Source: Bipolaris cookei (Eukaryota; Ascomycota; Dothideomycetes; Pleosporales; Pleosporaceae). Taken from it: a stretch of DNA of 64,000 bases. Positions within the stretch are counted from its first letter, which is position 1; each line of letters opens with the position of its first letter. Of this stretch, positions 34,734-45,396 are shown in pieces. The notes under the pieces were generated by a model. The model saw only the letters and a program-made list of their open reading frames with translations. It searched no databases and had not been told where the DNA came from. A program made the translations under genes and the position numbers. The stretch lies in contig NRSV01000005.1 of the NCBI GenBank assembly GCA_002286855.1, positions 248,001 to 312,000 of the forward strand, given 5' to 3'.

Positions 34734-34899
34734 AGACTCTGGCTGGTATGGTCAGGTAACACAAAAAGAAAGACGGAAACTGTACGACGGGATGTTGGTC
34801 CTGGAGAGCGTCCATGAATAGAGGCCTTCAGTGCTAAAGTGCAAGCATCACGAAAGAGCAGTGCATGTGCAAGGACGACGAATTAGACCAGCTTGAAAG

Positions 34900-35759
34900 T
34901 CATGTTAAATTCCTCGGCAGTGGCGCCCTTTCAGCGGGCGGCATAGCCCTCCCACTGGAATCTGTCTCCGCGATGCTGACAAGCCTGGGCGCAAGATTTC
35001 TGGTCTCATTCCTGATATGCCCTCTTGCGCCTCCCTGACAACTCCGACTGCTTCCAGCAGAATGGCTCGTGTTCTCCCAGCCCCTTGTCTCCTGAGCTGT
35101 CCTACCGCGTTCACGTTCTCGATCATGTCGCAGCATCGATGACCCTTCGTCTTCGAATTCTTCGTCAAGTAACTCTCCATCCGCAGTATCATAATCCGGT
35201 GGCGCTATCCATTCCCGTGGTACAACGCATGGAAGAGCGACGCCGATGCTAGCCGCACGATTCAAGTAGCCCGGGGCTGGGCGACCGGTGAGTTTTTCGC
35301 AGAGATATGATGTGAAATGATTGCAGTTTTTTGTGAGGAGGTTGTATGATGTCCCTTGGAATTCATGTGAGGCCTACAATAGATTAGTTGCGCCCTTCTA
35401 ACTTGCTCATCACCTCAAACCTCTTGTATAATAGCATCAAGTTCTTCGGCAGGCCGAAATGAGAAGCCATGTAGGATCGCTTGCTTGAAAGTGCCACCGG
35501 GGGGCTCCAGTCCGGGCTTGGTCCAATACACCCCAGTGAGGTCTCTCCGGTCGTGTCCCCCGTATGCATATTCCTTGTCGCCGATGACCACACCAGAGTG
35601 TAAGAGAGAGCTTCCAATTGCCCAGAGGATACTCGAAATCTTTCCGGGAGGCAGGAGATCGTAAACGTTGATTGTGATTTCAGTTCTCTGCATGGATAGC
35701 GTATTCCTTTGGTGGTTGGAACTTGTGCGCGCAGGCTTGGGACGAATAGTAGATGCCAT
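34900..35759 (-). CDS. PPPDE/DeSI-type cysteine peptidase
   Basis: Two exons, complement(join(34900..35373,35421..35759)), give 270 residues. The first exon has INVYDLLPP and the catalytic-type His54 in LLHSGVVIGDKEYAYGGHD. The second has Cys130 in SYNLLTKNCNHFTSYLCEKLTG. This His/Cys dyad and spacing define the PPPDE (DeSI) fold, whose members remove SUMO or ubiquitin. The donor is GTTTGA, a weaker variant, but the acceptor (TTGTAG after CTAAT) and preserved frame support it. The C-terminal 95 residues are Arg/Glu-rich and disordered. The true substrate is unknown. Confidence 0.85.
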
Positions 35760-36440
35760 CTTGTGCGCCAGTGTACGTATTATTCGAGTATAGTATTTAC
35801 CGTCGCAGCTATCTCTGCGCTGGCACCAAAGACGAAGGGTGGGGTATCATAGACACGAATAAAGCAACGCTTGGTACTGAGGATGCGGCCCGGCGGAGGG
35901 CGTAGGGTGGTAGGGTGAGATAGACGAGGGCTACAGACCGGGACCTGCCCGTGAAGATGTGCGGAGACTGAGGTGTGGGGTTCGGAGATGGAGGATGGGG
36001 ATGTACGTAGGGTTCATAACAGTAGACGTGCAACACCGCTGTTTGGCGATCCGAGGTGCAGCGGCGCGGCTAGCATGCACCCAGGCCGGGGAGGCCGTTG
36101 CCTCTTTCAGCCTAGCTGCATATCCACGCCAAGCGAGCGCCTGAGGTGGTCCTAGCGCCAAAACTTAAGCTGTAAAATTCGATTGGACTCCAGTCACCCA
36201 ACCAACCCAGCAAACGCAGGAGAGCGGCTGCAAGTCACTCTCTCACCCCTCTATTTCATCACGCCCCCCACCCGGCTTCTCACCTTTTCTTTCTCTTCTT
36301 TGATACCCACTTTTTACCGTCCGGCAGCAAGTACTGCCAGCCAGTTTTCCGCGCCTTTGCTCTCTTGTTCCTCCCCCTCCAAATTTTTCATCACCTTCAC
36401 AACTGCCCGCACCTACGCTTCGGCGCCCAAGAAGAAAAAA
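35760..36440. promoter_or_regulatory. Divergent region, PPPDE gene / OLA1
   Basis: 681 bp between two divergent starts. The OLA1 side (36240-36420) is a C/T-rich leader common in strongly expressed fungal genes. It also contains an open frame continuous with OLA1 from an ATG at 36183. Confidence 0.55.
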
Positions 36441-37921
36441 ATGCCTCCCAAGAAGCAAGTTGAAGAGAAGAAGATTCCACTCGGTAGGCCAGGCAACAAC
36501 TTGAAGACGGGTATCGTGAGTGAGAGCCCTATGTAGGCCTGTTTTGTCGCCTTCTCACATTAACAGTAAATGCCAGGTTGGCCTAGCAAACGTCGGCAAG
36601 TCGACTCTCTTCCAAGCTATCACCAAGTGCTCGCTTGGTAACCCCGCCGTAAGTCGCCCGCAATTCCGCACCCGGAGCTTGCGCTGATGTGCCCAGAACT
36701 TTCCATATGCCACCATCGACCCAGAAGAGTCTCGCGTCCTCGTTCCCGACGAGCGCTTCGACTGGTTGGTAGAGCACTACAAGCCCAAGTCGGTCGTGCC
36801 CGCCCATTTGACCATCTACGATATCGCTGGTCTGACGCGCGGTGCTTCCACTGGTGCCGGTCTCGGTAACGCCTTCTTGTCGCATATCCGCGCTGTCGAT
36901 GCCATCTTCCAGGTCGTCCGATGCTTCGATGATGCCGAGATCATCCACGTTGAGGGTGACGTAGACCCAATTCGTGATTTGGACATTATTGCCGAGGAGC
37001 TGCGCTTGAAGGACATCGAGTTCACCGAGAAGGCGCATGCAAACCTTGTCAAGGAGACTCGCAGAGGCGGTCAGAGTTTGGAGATGAAGAAGCTCAAGGA
37101 AGAGCAGGCCACAGTCGAAAAGGTCCTTGACATGCTCAAGAATGGCAAGGACGTGCGAAAGGGCAATTGGTCACCTAAGGAAGTACGTACTCTTTTCTTT
37201 TCGCATCCTTTCCTATTACAAGATGACAAAGAGCGATTGCTCTATAATCCCAGCTCTCTGATGGCCCATTAACGCTGGGCCGTTCTGAAGTGACGTCCTA
37301 CTCTGATATACAATATGCTTTCTCGATTCGTATCACATAAATTCTTTGCGATTCTTACTAACGTTTTGTTAGGTCGAGCACATCAACCCTCTCTTCCTTC
37401 TTTCTGCCAAACCTGTTGTATACCTTGTCAACTTGAGCGAGAAAGACTACATCCGCCAAAAGAACAAGCATCTTCCCAAGATTGCTGAATGGGTCAAAAC
37501 CAACGCCCCTGGCGACCCAATCATTCCCATCTCTGTACAGCTCGAGGAGCGCATTGCTGTCATGTCCGATGAGGAGGCCGCCGAGGAACTCAAGAACCTC
37601 AACACCAAGTCGGCACTTCCCAAGGCCATCCAGACGATGCGCAAGGCTCTTCAGCTCGGCAGCTTCTTCACAACTGGTACCGACGAAGTCCGACAATGGA
37701 CAATAAGGACAGGCACTAAGGCACCACAAGCTGCCGGTGTCATTCACGGAGACTTTGAAAAAACATTTATCCAGGCGATTGTGTACAACTACCAGACTCT
37801 GAGGGAAGAGGGTGACGAGGCTACTGTCAAGGCAAAAGGCAAGATTATGACCAAGGGCAAGGATTATGTTGTTGAGGATGGCGATATCCTGCTGATCAAG
37901 GCGGGTGCTGCCAAGGCATAG
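36441..37921 (+). CDS. OLA1: Obg-like ATPase OLA1 (YchF family)
   Basis: Four exons, join(36441..36515,36577..36648,36697..37182,37373..37921), give 393 residues, exactly the family length. The P-loop GLANVGKST spans residues 27-35. The G3-like IYDIAGLTRGAS follows. The G4 position reads NLSE (231-234), the NxxE variant that shifts specificity from GTP to ATP in this family. A coiled-coil domain (MKKLKEEQATVEKVLDML) and a C-terminal TGS domain (RQWTIRTGTKAPQAAGVIH) complete it. OLA1 binds ribosomes and affects translation and stress responses. The last intron (190 bp) is longer than the others. Confidence 0.96.
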
Positions 37922-38019
37922 ATTGCTTTTTACTTGTATGCTTGAGTGGCTGTGTCGAGCCAACAGTGGTTCCCGGCCATGTATGTATGTGTCTATGATT
38001 TACATGCGCGTCTCGCGAT

Positions 38020-38043
38020 GAGGATGATGATGATGATGATGAA
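38020..38043. repeat. GAT trinucleotide microsatellite
   Basis: About seven GAT/ATG units in the OLA1 3' flank. Confidence 0.75.
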
Positions 38044-38244
38044 AAGCAGCCAGTCTATATATGAAGGAATGAGAAGAAATGTTCAGTGAACCAGTGTGCT
38101 GTAACTGTGGTGTGATGATGCTAATGCTAATGATGTATATTGCGTATTTCTTTTTAGCTAACATGGGACTTAAGCAACTGGTACTTAACATGGTATTTGC
38201 AGACGAAAATGTAGAGGTAACGGTAGACAGCATTTTGTCTGGCA

Positions 38245-41200
38245 TTACTTTAGAGATGGCTTGGTCTCGACGAGCATCCAACTGTTGCCACAGACGCAAT
38301 GCTTGCTCACGCCCACCAACCACTGATAGTGGTGTATGGTGTAGCCCTGCAAGCCAGGAACAACATCCTCCATACAAGCACCACATCGCACACACTGCCT
38401 CAGCATATTCCTGCCCTTTCTCTCGGCATTTGAATCTCCGCTCGCAGTAGCACCACCAGCAGAAGCACCACCACCCCCAGCAGCACTCTGCAGACTATCA
38501 CTCCTCCCCCTCCCCCCCATGAAATGGTGTCCCGTCGTATTAACAGGATGAACCCACGTCCCTACCCCACGAATAATCATCTTCTGACACACATCCACCA
38601 CATGCTCTTCATGCCAAATCCGCGCGCGCTTCGAATCCGTAAAACCTAACCACGTGGTATCGAAGAACATGAGCTTGCCCATATCTAATTTATCAGCCAG
38701 ACAAGCATTTTGCTGGTTGGAATTCCACAGAGTGTCTGTAACCAGGCGTTTGGCTACTGGAAAAAGAATATCTGGGATTTTACCGAGGAGGATTTCGCGC
38801 TCGATGCTATTGCGCTGTACGTCGTTTAGATTGCGCTGTTTGTATATGGCGCGGATGTGCGCGGTGGTTTCTGTGACGAGGACTTCGAACCAGCGCCATT
38901 CAAATGGGAGTTCGGAGACGGCAGAGAGGAGCGGGGTGTATAATCTTTTTGATTCTGGGGATTGCACAGGAATAGCAGCGGAGGGGTTGGTGGTGGTGGC
39001 AGCATGGGATTCGGCGCTGCGTTTTACCCATTGGATTGGTTGGGCCCAGAGTTTCATCATTGCGCGGGGGAAGGCGGAGAGGAAGAGGAGGATGGCGGGT
39101 TTGTTTGTTTCTTTGATTTTGGACTCGAGGAGGTCACGGGTTAGGTCTGCGGGGGGGGTGTCGGATAAGGTGCGGCCGAGGGCGAAGAGGTCGTCGAGGA
39201 TGTAGGCCATGAAGTGCATGGTCCAGCGGATTGTGCCGATCATTTGGGGGACGGCTTCGGGGCGGAGGTTGATTTTGGATACGTCGCCGTGCATGCGGAC
39301 GATGGTTGTTAGGATCTGGGTGACGTACTTAATGTTGAGGATCTGCCATGCGGTTTTGCTGACCAAGGTGCGGTTGATGGTTCCTTGGAGGCCCAAGAGA
39401 TGCATTGCTGAGAGGGTTTTGACAAAGAAGGGTGAGCGTCCGAGTAGAATGAAATGGTTGGTGGAAGAGTCGTCAATGCCGCAGTCAATGTTCACTTGCA
39501 ATCCTTCGAACAGCAGGGTGATAAAGTCTTGCTTTCGTTTTTCGCTCATTGAATCGATGATGGCGAAGATGTCGTCACTAGAGAAGTATTGGTTGGCGGC
39601 TGATGAAGACTGGAGAATGAGTGCTGCAAGCGCAGCAGAGTGGTGTGGGTCATCATCGTCTGTGGACAAGGTACCGTGAGTGTATTCCATCAAATGAAGC
39701 TTTGTGGTGCCATCTAGTTGCATCCCAACAGCTACGCAGTGGTTCGGAGAGAAGGCAACATGCAATGAAGGTTCAGTGTGCTGGAATACGAAACCGGCCT
39801 GAAGTAGCGAGGTTACATTGTCAGTGTTGTTGTCTGGCACGATGACCTCCATTGTAGATCGCTTCCTGAACTGGATCAAACCATCGCTGTAGCAAAAGGC
39901 TAGCAGCATGTTGTACCACATGGGGTAAAAGTCTAGGACAACTGAGTGAAGTGCAAAATCTGGTTGTCGTTTTAACAGAAAAGTGGTCTGGGCAGGCAGT
40001 GAACTGACACTTTTCTTCTTGGATGTAACCTGTTCGAGGCTGAGGTGAAGTTGGTTCTGCTGCTCTTGATGAACTTGCCACTTAACAATGATACTGTGGC
40101 GTGTCTCTTGTGGATTCATGTCATACGAGATGGGATTTGGCGGCTTGCTAAATATGGCCTGAATTGTTGGTACGGAGCCGTCATCTTGTTGAGGTGTAAC
40201 GGGAAGGAAATCAAGATGGGTCAGTTGTGCAGCAGCAGTAGCGGCACTTTCTGAGGTTCCACCATTACTTAGTTCGTCGTTGGCCATGTCGACAGGATTG
40301 CAGGTATCTTCTAGAGCAAGGAGTGAGACCTGGATTGTAGGCTTTTCAAAGGGGCCGGCATTTTGGCTTCTTTTGTCGGCCGGAATATTCCAAGTCGTCT
40401 CAACACGGTACAGGTGCAGGCGCCTCTTGACGTCGTATGCTGCTAGAAGAAGAGTGTTATCTGTGCTCGTTAGTAAAGACAAGAGACGGAGAAGAAAAGG
40501 GAGATACCATTATTGGAGGCGAAGGCGGCGTGGGTAAACGACTCTTTGGTGGAGATCATGGGACCCAGTTGGGTGGATGCCTCCTGCCAATTGTTGTCGT
40601 TTTGTTGAAAGCGGAGTTTGAGTTCCCCGTATCTCTTCAGATAGATGAGTGAAGCTTTGCCGTCGACGGGATGATGGGCATTGTTGAACAAATGTTGTCG
40701 AATGTTCCATTTCCATTTGTTGCCTTCTCGTGCAGATGACCAGGCAATCAGATTCTAGGAGAGTGTAAATGATTATGGCCATGGCGAGATGATGGGAATG
40801 CTACCTTTTGTGCATATGGTAGGATCGCGAGCCAATGCATGCCGACGACAGCGTCGACTTCTGATTCTGGATGGGCAATCTCAGCTCTGGTGAAGTGCAT
40901 GCGGTCCAAGGCCATGGCACAGGAAAAGATCATGACGCGGCCTGCTTGGTCCATGACGGCCAGGTCGTTGCCCAGATGGCTCCATGACAGGTGAATCAAT
41001 GGGAATACTTCGGAGCCCTGGGGCAGCTCAAGAGGGACCGTCTTTCCGAGAGCCCATTTGGCAGTTTCAGGGTTGCGGGAGAAGATTTTGAGGTTGACGG
41101 AATAGCCATCTGGAGTTATGTAGGCGACACAGCCGTTCTTGGACCATGAGATCTTTCTATCACGTGTCAGAAGAGGCTGCAGAGGCTGGGGAGGCTTGAC

Positions 41201-41347
41201 CTACTGGCAGCAGCCGGTAGAGCCCAGCTCGTCGATACGAGCATCCCGGCCTTTTACGGGCGGTGTGGTGTTTATGGTCTGGATGTTGACATGCTCCGAG
41301 TCGCCAAAGAGATCATCGACATCCATGTTGTAGCTCGCGCCGTCCAT
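38245..41347 (-). CDS. MED16: Mediator complex subunit 16 (Sin4)
   Basis: Four exons, complement(join(38245..40460,40508..40754,40805..41156,41205..41347)), give 985 residues; all phases fit (donors GTAGGT, GTAGCA and GTATCT; acceptors GATAG, CCTAG and CACAG). The acidic start MDGASYNMDVDDLFGD leads into WD-like N-terminal blades (KISWSKNGCVAYITPDG, HLSWSHLGNDLAVMDQAGRV). A helical middle follows. The C-terminus has paired CxxCGxC and HCVCGNSW motifs near residues 935-975, a zinc-ribbon-like module typical of fungal Med16. It belongs to the Mediator tail that contacts activators. A Gly/Ala/Ser stretch (AAGGGGASAGGATASG) precedes the Cys motifs. Confidence 0.9.
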
Positions 41348-42643
41348 GATGACGGGCGCCTGGCACTCGGCGCGGCTAGAGCAAAGAGAGGCTAGGGGAG
41401 AGTGGGGCCAGCAGCGGCCGGGTATCACAGCAAAGCGCAAGAAAAGAACGAGGGACGGTGTTGCAAGGCGAGCGGCAGAGGGTTGCAGAGGCTCTCGCAG
41501 GCTCCCGAGGCGTGGTTGGTACGCAAGAGCAAGGGAAGCATGGATGGCGGCAGTAAGCGATGCGCTAACGGCGACTAGCGCGCTTCTAGCTCGTGCACTG
41601 TGCGTTGGAGCTGGGTGCACCATCGTCATGGCCGACTTTTGATCCTGCACACGGCCCTGGCCACGACGGGTGCAGGCGCTGCAAGACACGGTGTGCAGGC
41701 GCAGAGGCACAGCCATGGCCCAGACGAGGCGCTGCGGTAAGAGAAGTGCACGTTGCTTGTACTGTTACTTTCCCGCCGCCCGAGCACCGAGCCGGGCGTA
41801 GGTAGAGAGAGAGGCATGTGATGGATGCAAAAACAGCCAATGCTTTGTACATACACAGCACACATGCAACTACACATGTACCCATGGTACCCGGCCGACA
41901 AGTACATGGCCAGAAAAACCATTCCATGACACGGACAGCTGGCGGTGGTCAGGCTTGCTTCTGCTGAGCACTGGATCGACTCAGCATAAGCCCGGGCCAC
42001 AGGTATCGACGCATGTCTCCGTGAACTGTAAACAGGTGGGTGTTTGGGTGGCCGCTTGGCGAGCCTCTGCAGCGGTGCCCCATGGTTGTCGAGGTGAACC
42101 AGCGCTGGGCCCGTCATGGTCGCAACCTCCGCCAAACCTCCTCAACTCGCCTGCTCTTCAACTCTCCCTCCTCCACCACAACCACCACCCCGGCAGCCAC
42201 TGCAAACGCGTCTGTTTGCGACGCACACCCGTCCTATTTTTATCGCGCCCTTCACGTCCGGCGCAATGGCCTAGCGCTCCCTCTGCTATTCGCACCCATC
42301 TCCTTGACGGGGATCCAACGGCCAGCGGTGGACAGCAACCACGACCCACACATAGCCCTGCTCATTCTGCGCTTCCCACACGCCCGCCCTCTGCACACGC
42401 CCTCTGCACGCGGCATTTCCCCACGGCCCTCTAGATTTCTCCTCCCTCCCCCTATGCGCGCCTCCAGCGTGATAATTCTAGCTACACCTCCCGTTGTAGC
42501 TCCCGACGCGGCCTGCCGCTGAAGCTGCCGCCGCTTCCTTTCACCATCGGACCCTTTGCGCCGCACCCGCTGGTCGCTGCCCACTGCTCGCCGCCCACTG
42601 CTCGACACCCCACACCACTCGCGTCGCGCCGGCCCCCTTCACA
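41348..42643. promoter_or_regulatory. Divergent region, MED16 / Sir2-family gene
   Basis: 1.3 kb between two divergent regulatory genes. Frames of up to 171 codons occur because this part is GC-rich, but none shows a domain. A 12-bp direct repeat (gcccactgctcg) lies at about 42578-42606, just before the deacetylase start. A long C-rich leader (42120-42640) probably contains the 5' untranslated region. Confidence 0.5.
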
Positions 42644-44659
42644 ATGGCTTCTCCCACCCCAACAAACGTGCCCAGCTCGCCCTTGACCGAAATGTCGGAT
42701 TCTGAAATCTCCCTCCTCTCTCGCTCGCCCACTCCACCCCCGGAGCTGACCACGCTCGCCCACCGACGCGCCTACATGTCGCCCTCGTCCTCGCAGCGCT
42801 CGTCCGCCAAGACGACGCCTGCCCCCGAAGACATGCCCTCGCCCCCATGCAGCAGCAACGACGACAACCCGCGTCCGCCAAAGAGGAGGAAAACAATGGA
42901 ACCCAAGGAGCGCACGGCAGAATATCTCGACCTGTCCAAGCCCGACGTTCCCCTCGAACATCTGCCTCAGCTGCAGCGCTTGCTGACCGTCTTGCACAAG
43001 AAGCGCAAGATTGTGGTTATTGCAGGGGCTGGTATCTCCGTGTCAGCTGGCATTCCAGACTTTCGCTCTGCCACTGGCTTGTTCAACACGCTCAAAAAGG
43101 AGCACAAGCTCAAGTCGTCTGGCAAGGACCTGTTCGACGCTTCCGTTTACCAGGATGACACGTCCACATCGACGTTCCACGACATGGTCCGTACCCTTTC
43201 TCACCACACCAAATCGGCCCAGCCTACCGCTTTCCACCACCTCCTCGCCACCCTGGCTCAGGAAGGCCGCCTCATGCGACTCTACACCCAAAACGTCGAT
43301 GGCATAGACACGTCGCTGCCTCCTCTGAGCACCCAGGTCCCGCTACCAAAGAAGGGACCCTGGCCCAAGACTGTGCAGGTCCATGGCGGCCTTGACTACA
43401 TGTCGTGCTCCAAATGCCACGCGATAACGCCCTTTGATGCTGAGCAATTCAACGGTCCCAGCCCGCCTCCTTGCCCGAGCTGCGTGCAAAATGATGAGAT
43501 TCGTCAGGTTGCGGATAAGAGAAGCCATGGCATCGGCCGTCTGCGCCCACGCATGGTCCTGTACAACGAGCACAACCCTGACGATGAATCAATTGGTTCC
43601 TGCGCGTCATATGACATGCGCATGAGGCCTGACGCTGTTATTGTCGCTGGCACCACGCTCAAGGTCCCAGGCGTACGGCGTATCGCTCGTGAAATGTGCA
43701 ATATTGTTCGTGACCGCAAGGATGGTGTCACGATATGGCTAAACAATGACCCTGAGCCGGTTGGAAAGGACCTTGAGGACAAGTGGGATCTGGTCGTCAA
43801 GGGCCCCTGTGACGAAGTTGCTCGCCACGCTAACATGCGCCGGTGGAACGACCCAATGGAGTACAAGACAGTCATGGACGAGCATTTGAGCAAGATTAAG
43901 GAAAAGCAAAAGGCAGAGGTGGTCATTGGTACCCCTCGCAAACCGGGTGTTCTTCGCAATGCTGGCCAGCTGACACCTGGCCAAAGCCCACGCACCCTTG
44001 CCCACTCGTTTGACAAGGAGGAGCCAGAAACACCGTCGAAGAAGGGCATAAAGAGAAAGGCAGATATTCAAAACGCTCAATTAAACCTCTTTGGCAAGGT
44101 GGCAGGAAAAGCACCTACAAGAAAGTCCAAGGGGCAGACGAAGAAGGCAACAACAGCAACCAAGACCAAGGCAAAGAAGGAGCCCAAGGAGGTTCCTGCT
44201 ATCAACAATGTCTTCAAGGCTACCAAGGGTGCTGCAAAAAGTGGCTCCAAATCTTTGGCCAAAAAGCCCGACCCTGCTTTTCCCCCCATTGAATCCACGT
44301 TCAACCCACAGCTCAAGCCAAAGGAAAACGTCGCCGATGTGATTGTTGTTGCAAAAGGCCGGCCTCCAGTCACTCCTAGGAAATTGACAAGACTAACGAG
44401 AATTAAATCGGACTACGTCTTCCAGCCCGTGTCAAACGTGGACGGTCGCAACAATCACTCGCCAAAACGGCCATCTATTGAGAGCTTTACACCTACCAAG
44501 GACCGAACACCCAATGCTCAGATTGAGGAAGAAATGGCATTTGCACACGCCGCATGTACGAGTGAGTCTCGTCCTTCATCATCTGGGAGTGCACAGCGGC
44601 ATGTAATCGAGAGCCCTACAGGTGCTGTTCCCAAGAATATGAACCACCTTCTTTGCTAA
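42644..44659 (+). CDS. HST4: Sir2-family NAD-dependent deacetylase, HST3/HST4 type
   Basis: A single exon of 671 residues. After a Ser/Pro-rich N-terminus, the NAD-binding core begins IAGAGISVSAGIPDFRS (residues 126-142), then TQNVDGID near 216. The zinc site has CSKC near 256 and CPSC near 278. GTTLKVPGVRRIA near 336 closes the cofactor pocket. This core, with an insert before the zinc site, is closest to fungal Hst3/Hst4, which remove acetyl from histone H3 Lys56. The C-terminal 250 residues are Lys-rich, with nuclear-localisation-like clusters (KKGIKRK). Hst3 versus Hst4 is not decided by sequence reading alone. Confidence 0.88.
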   Translation: MASPTPTNVPSSPLTEMSDSEISLLSRSPTPPPELTTLAHRRAYMSPSSSQRSSAKTTPAPEDMPSPPCSSNDDNPRPPKRRKTMEPKERTAEYLDLSKPDVPLEHLPQLQRLLTVLHKKRKIVVIAGAGISVSAGIPDFRSATGLFNTLKKEHKLKSSGKDLFDASVYQDDTSTSTFHDMVRTLSHHTKSAQPTAFHHLLATLAQEGRLMRLYTQNVDGIDTSLPPLSTQVPLPKKGPWPKTVQVHGGLDYMSCSKCHAITPFDAEQFNGPSPPPCPSCVQNDEIRQVADKRSHGIGRLRPRMVLYNEHNPDDESIGSCASYDMRMRPDAVIVAGTTLKVPGVRRIAREMCNIVRDRKDGVTIWLNNDPEPVGKDLEDKWDLVVKGPCDEVARHANMRRWNDPMEYKTVMDEHLSKIKEKQKAEVVIGTPRKPGVLRNAGQLTPGQSPRTLAHSFDKEEPETPSKKGIKRKADIQNAQLNLFGKVAGKAPTRKSKGQTKKATTATKTKAKKEPKEVPAINNVFKATKGAAKSGSKSLAKKPDPAFPPIESTFNPQLKPKENVADVIVVAKGRPPVTPRKLTRLTRIKSDYVFQPVSNVDGRNNHSPKRPSIESFTPTKDRTPNAQIEEEMAFAHAACTSESRPSSSGSAQRHVIESPTGAVPKNMNHLLC

Positions 44660-45396
44660 CATCCATCGCATTTTCCGGCGCTGGAGGTACGACATATTTT
44701 ATTCTTCTTTTCGCATTTGTGCGCGTGCTATGACTGGTTTGAGGCGTTTGCTTGTGTGTACAGATGTATTCCAACTGTATCATTACCTTTTTTCGTGTTG
44801 GACGTGCGTATCCTACTTGTTTCGGCTGCATGATACCCGGGCGGACCCCTGGTCGAGGCAGAATAGGACGTTAGAGTCCCTTGGGTCCTAGGACTACGTT
44901 TTAAGGAGATAGAATAGCTCTCTTGCCGCAATGGATATTCATTGTATACGCTCTCAGTCGAATCAACTTATTGTGCCATTTGACATGGTGGCGTATCAAC
45001 GTTTTGCTTTTCTTTCATGCAACATGTTCCTTCTCCCGCTCTCGATACGTGACTGTTGTTTACAGTGGGTTACGCGTCTTTGACACGCCTTCGGAGGCTG
45101 GCGCGGTCTTGGCGCTTTGTCCACAATGCATGTCTAGCTGACAACTTGCCTCTTGACCCTTGCACTCAGCATGTTCCACTTGATGTAGATGCAACCTTTT
45201 GTCTGCTCGTGATAGTTTGCTACTAACGTCTGGCTATAATTGTACGCAATCCCAGCAAGCTGCTCTGTCTGGCGTTGCAAAACAGAACAACACTACGTAC
45301 CTATATTTCGACTCGGCTAGACTGGGCGTGAAGATATCTCTCGTCTACCTTGAGCAATTTTGTCTCTAGACTGTAGACGCTTGGGAGTGAAGCAGA
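44660..45396. other. Intergenic region
   Basis: 3' flank of the deacetylase gene and promoter of the phospholipase-like gene. Nothing else seen. Confidence 0.5.

Noticed and set aside
42482..42997. 171-codon minus-strand frame rich in Gly and Arg
   Set aside because: It overlaps the start of the Sir2-family gene and its GC-rich leader. It has no domain and a composition typical of a shadow frame.
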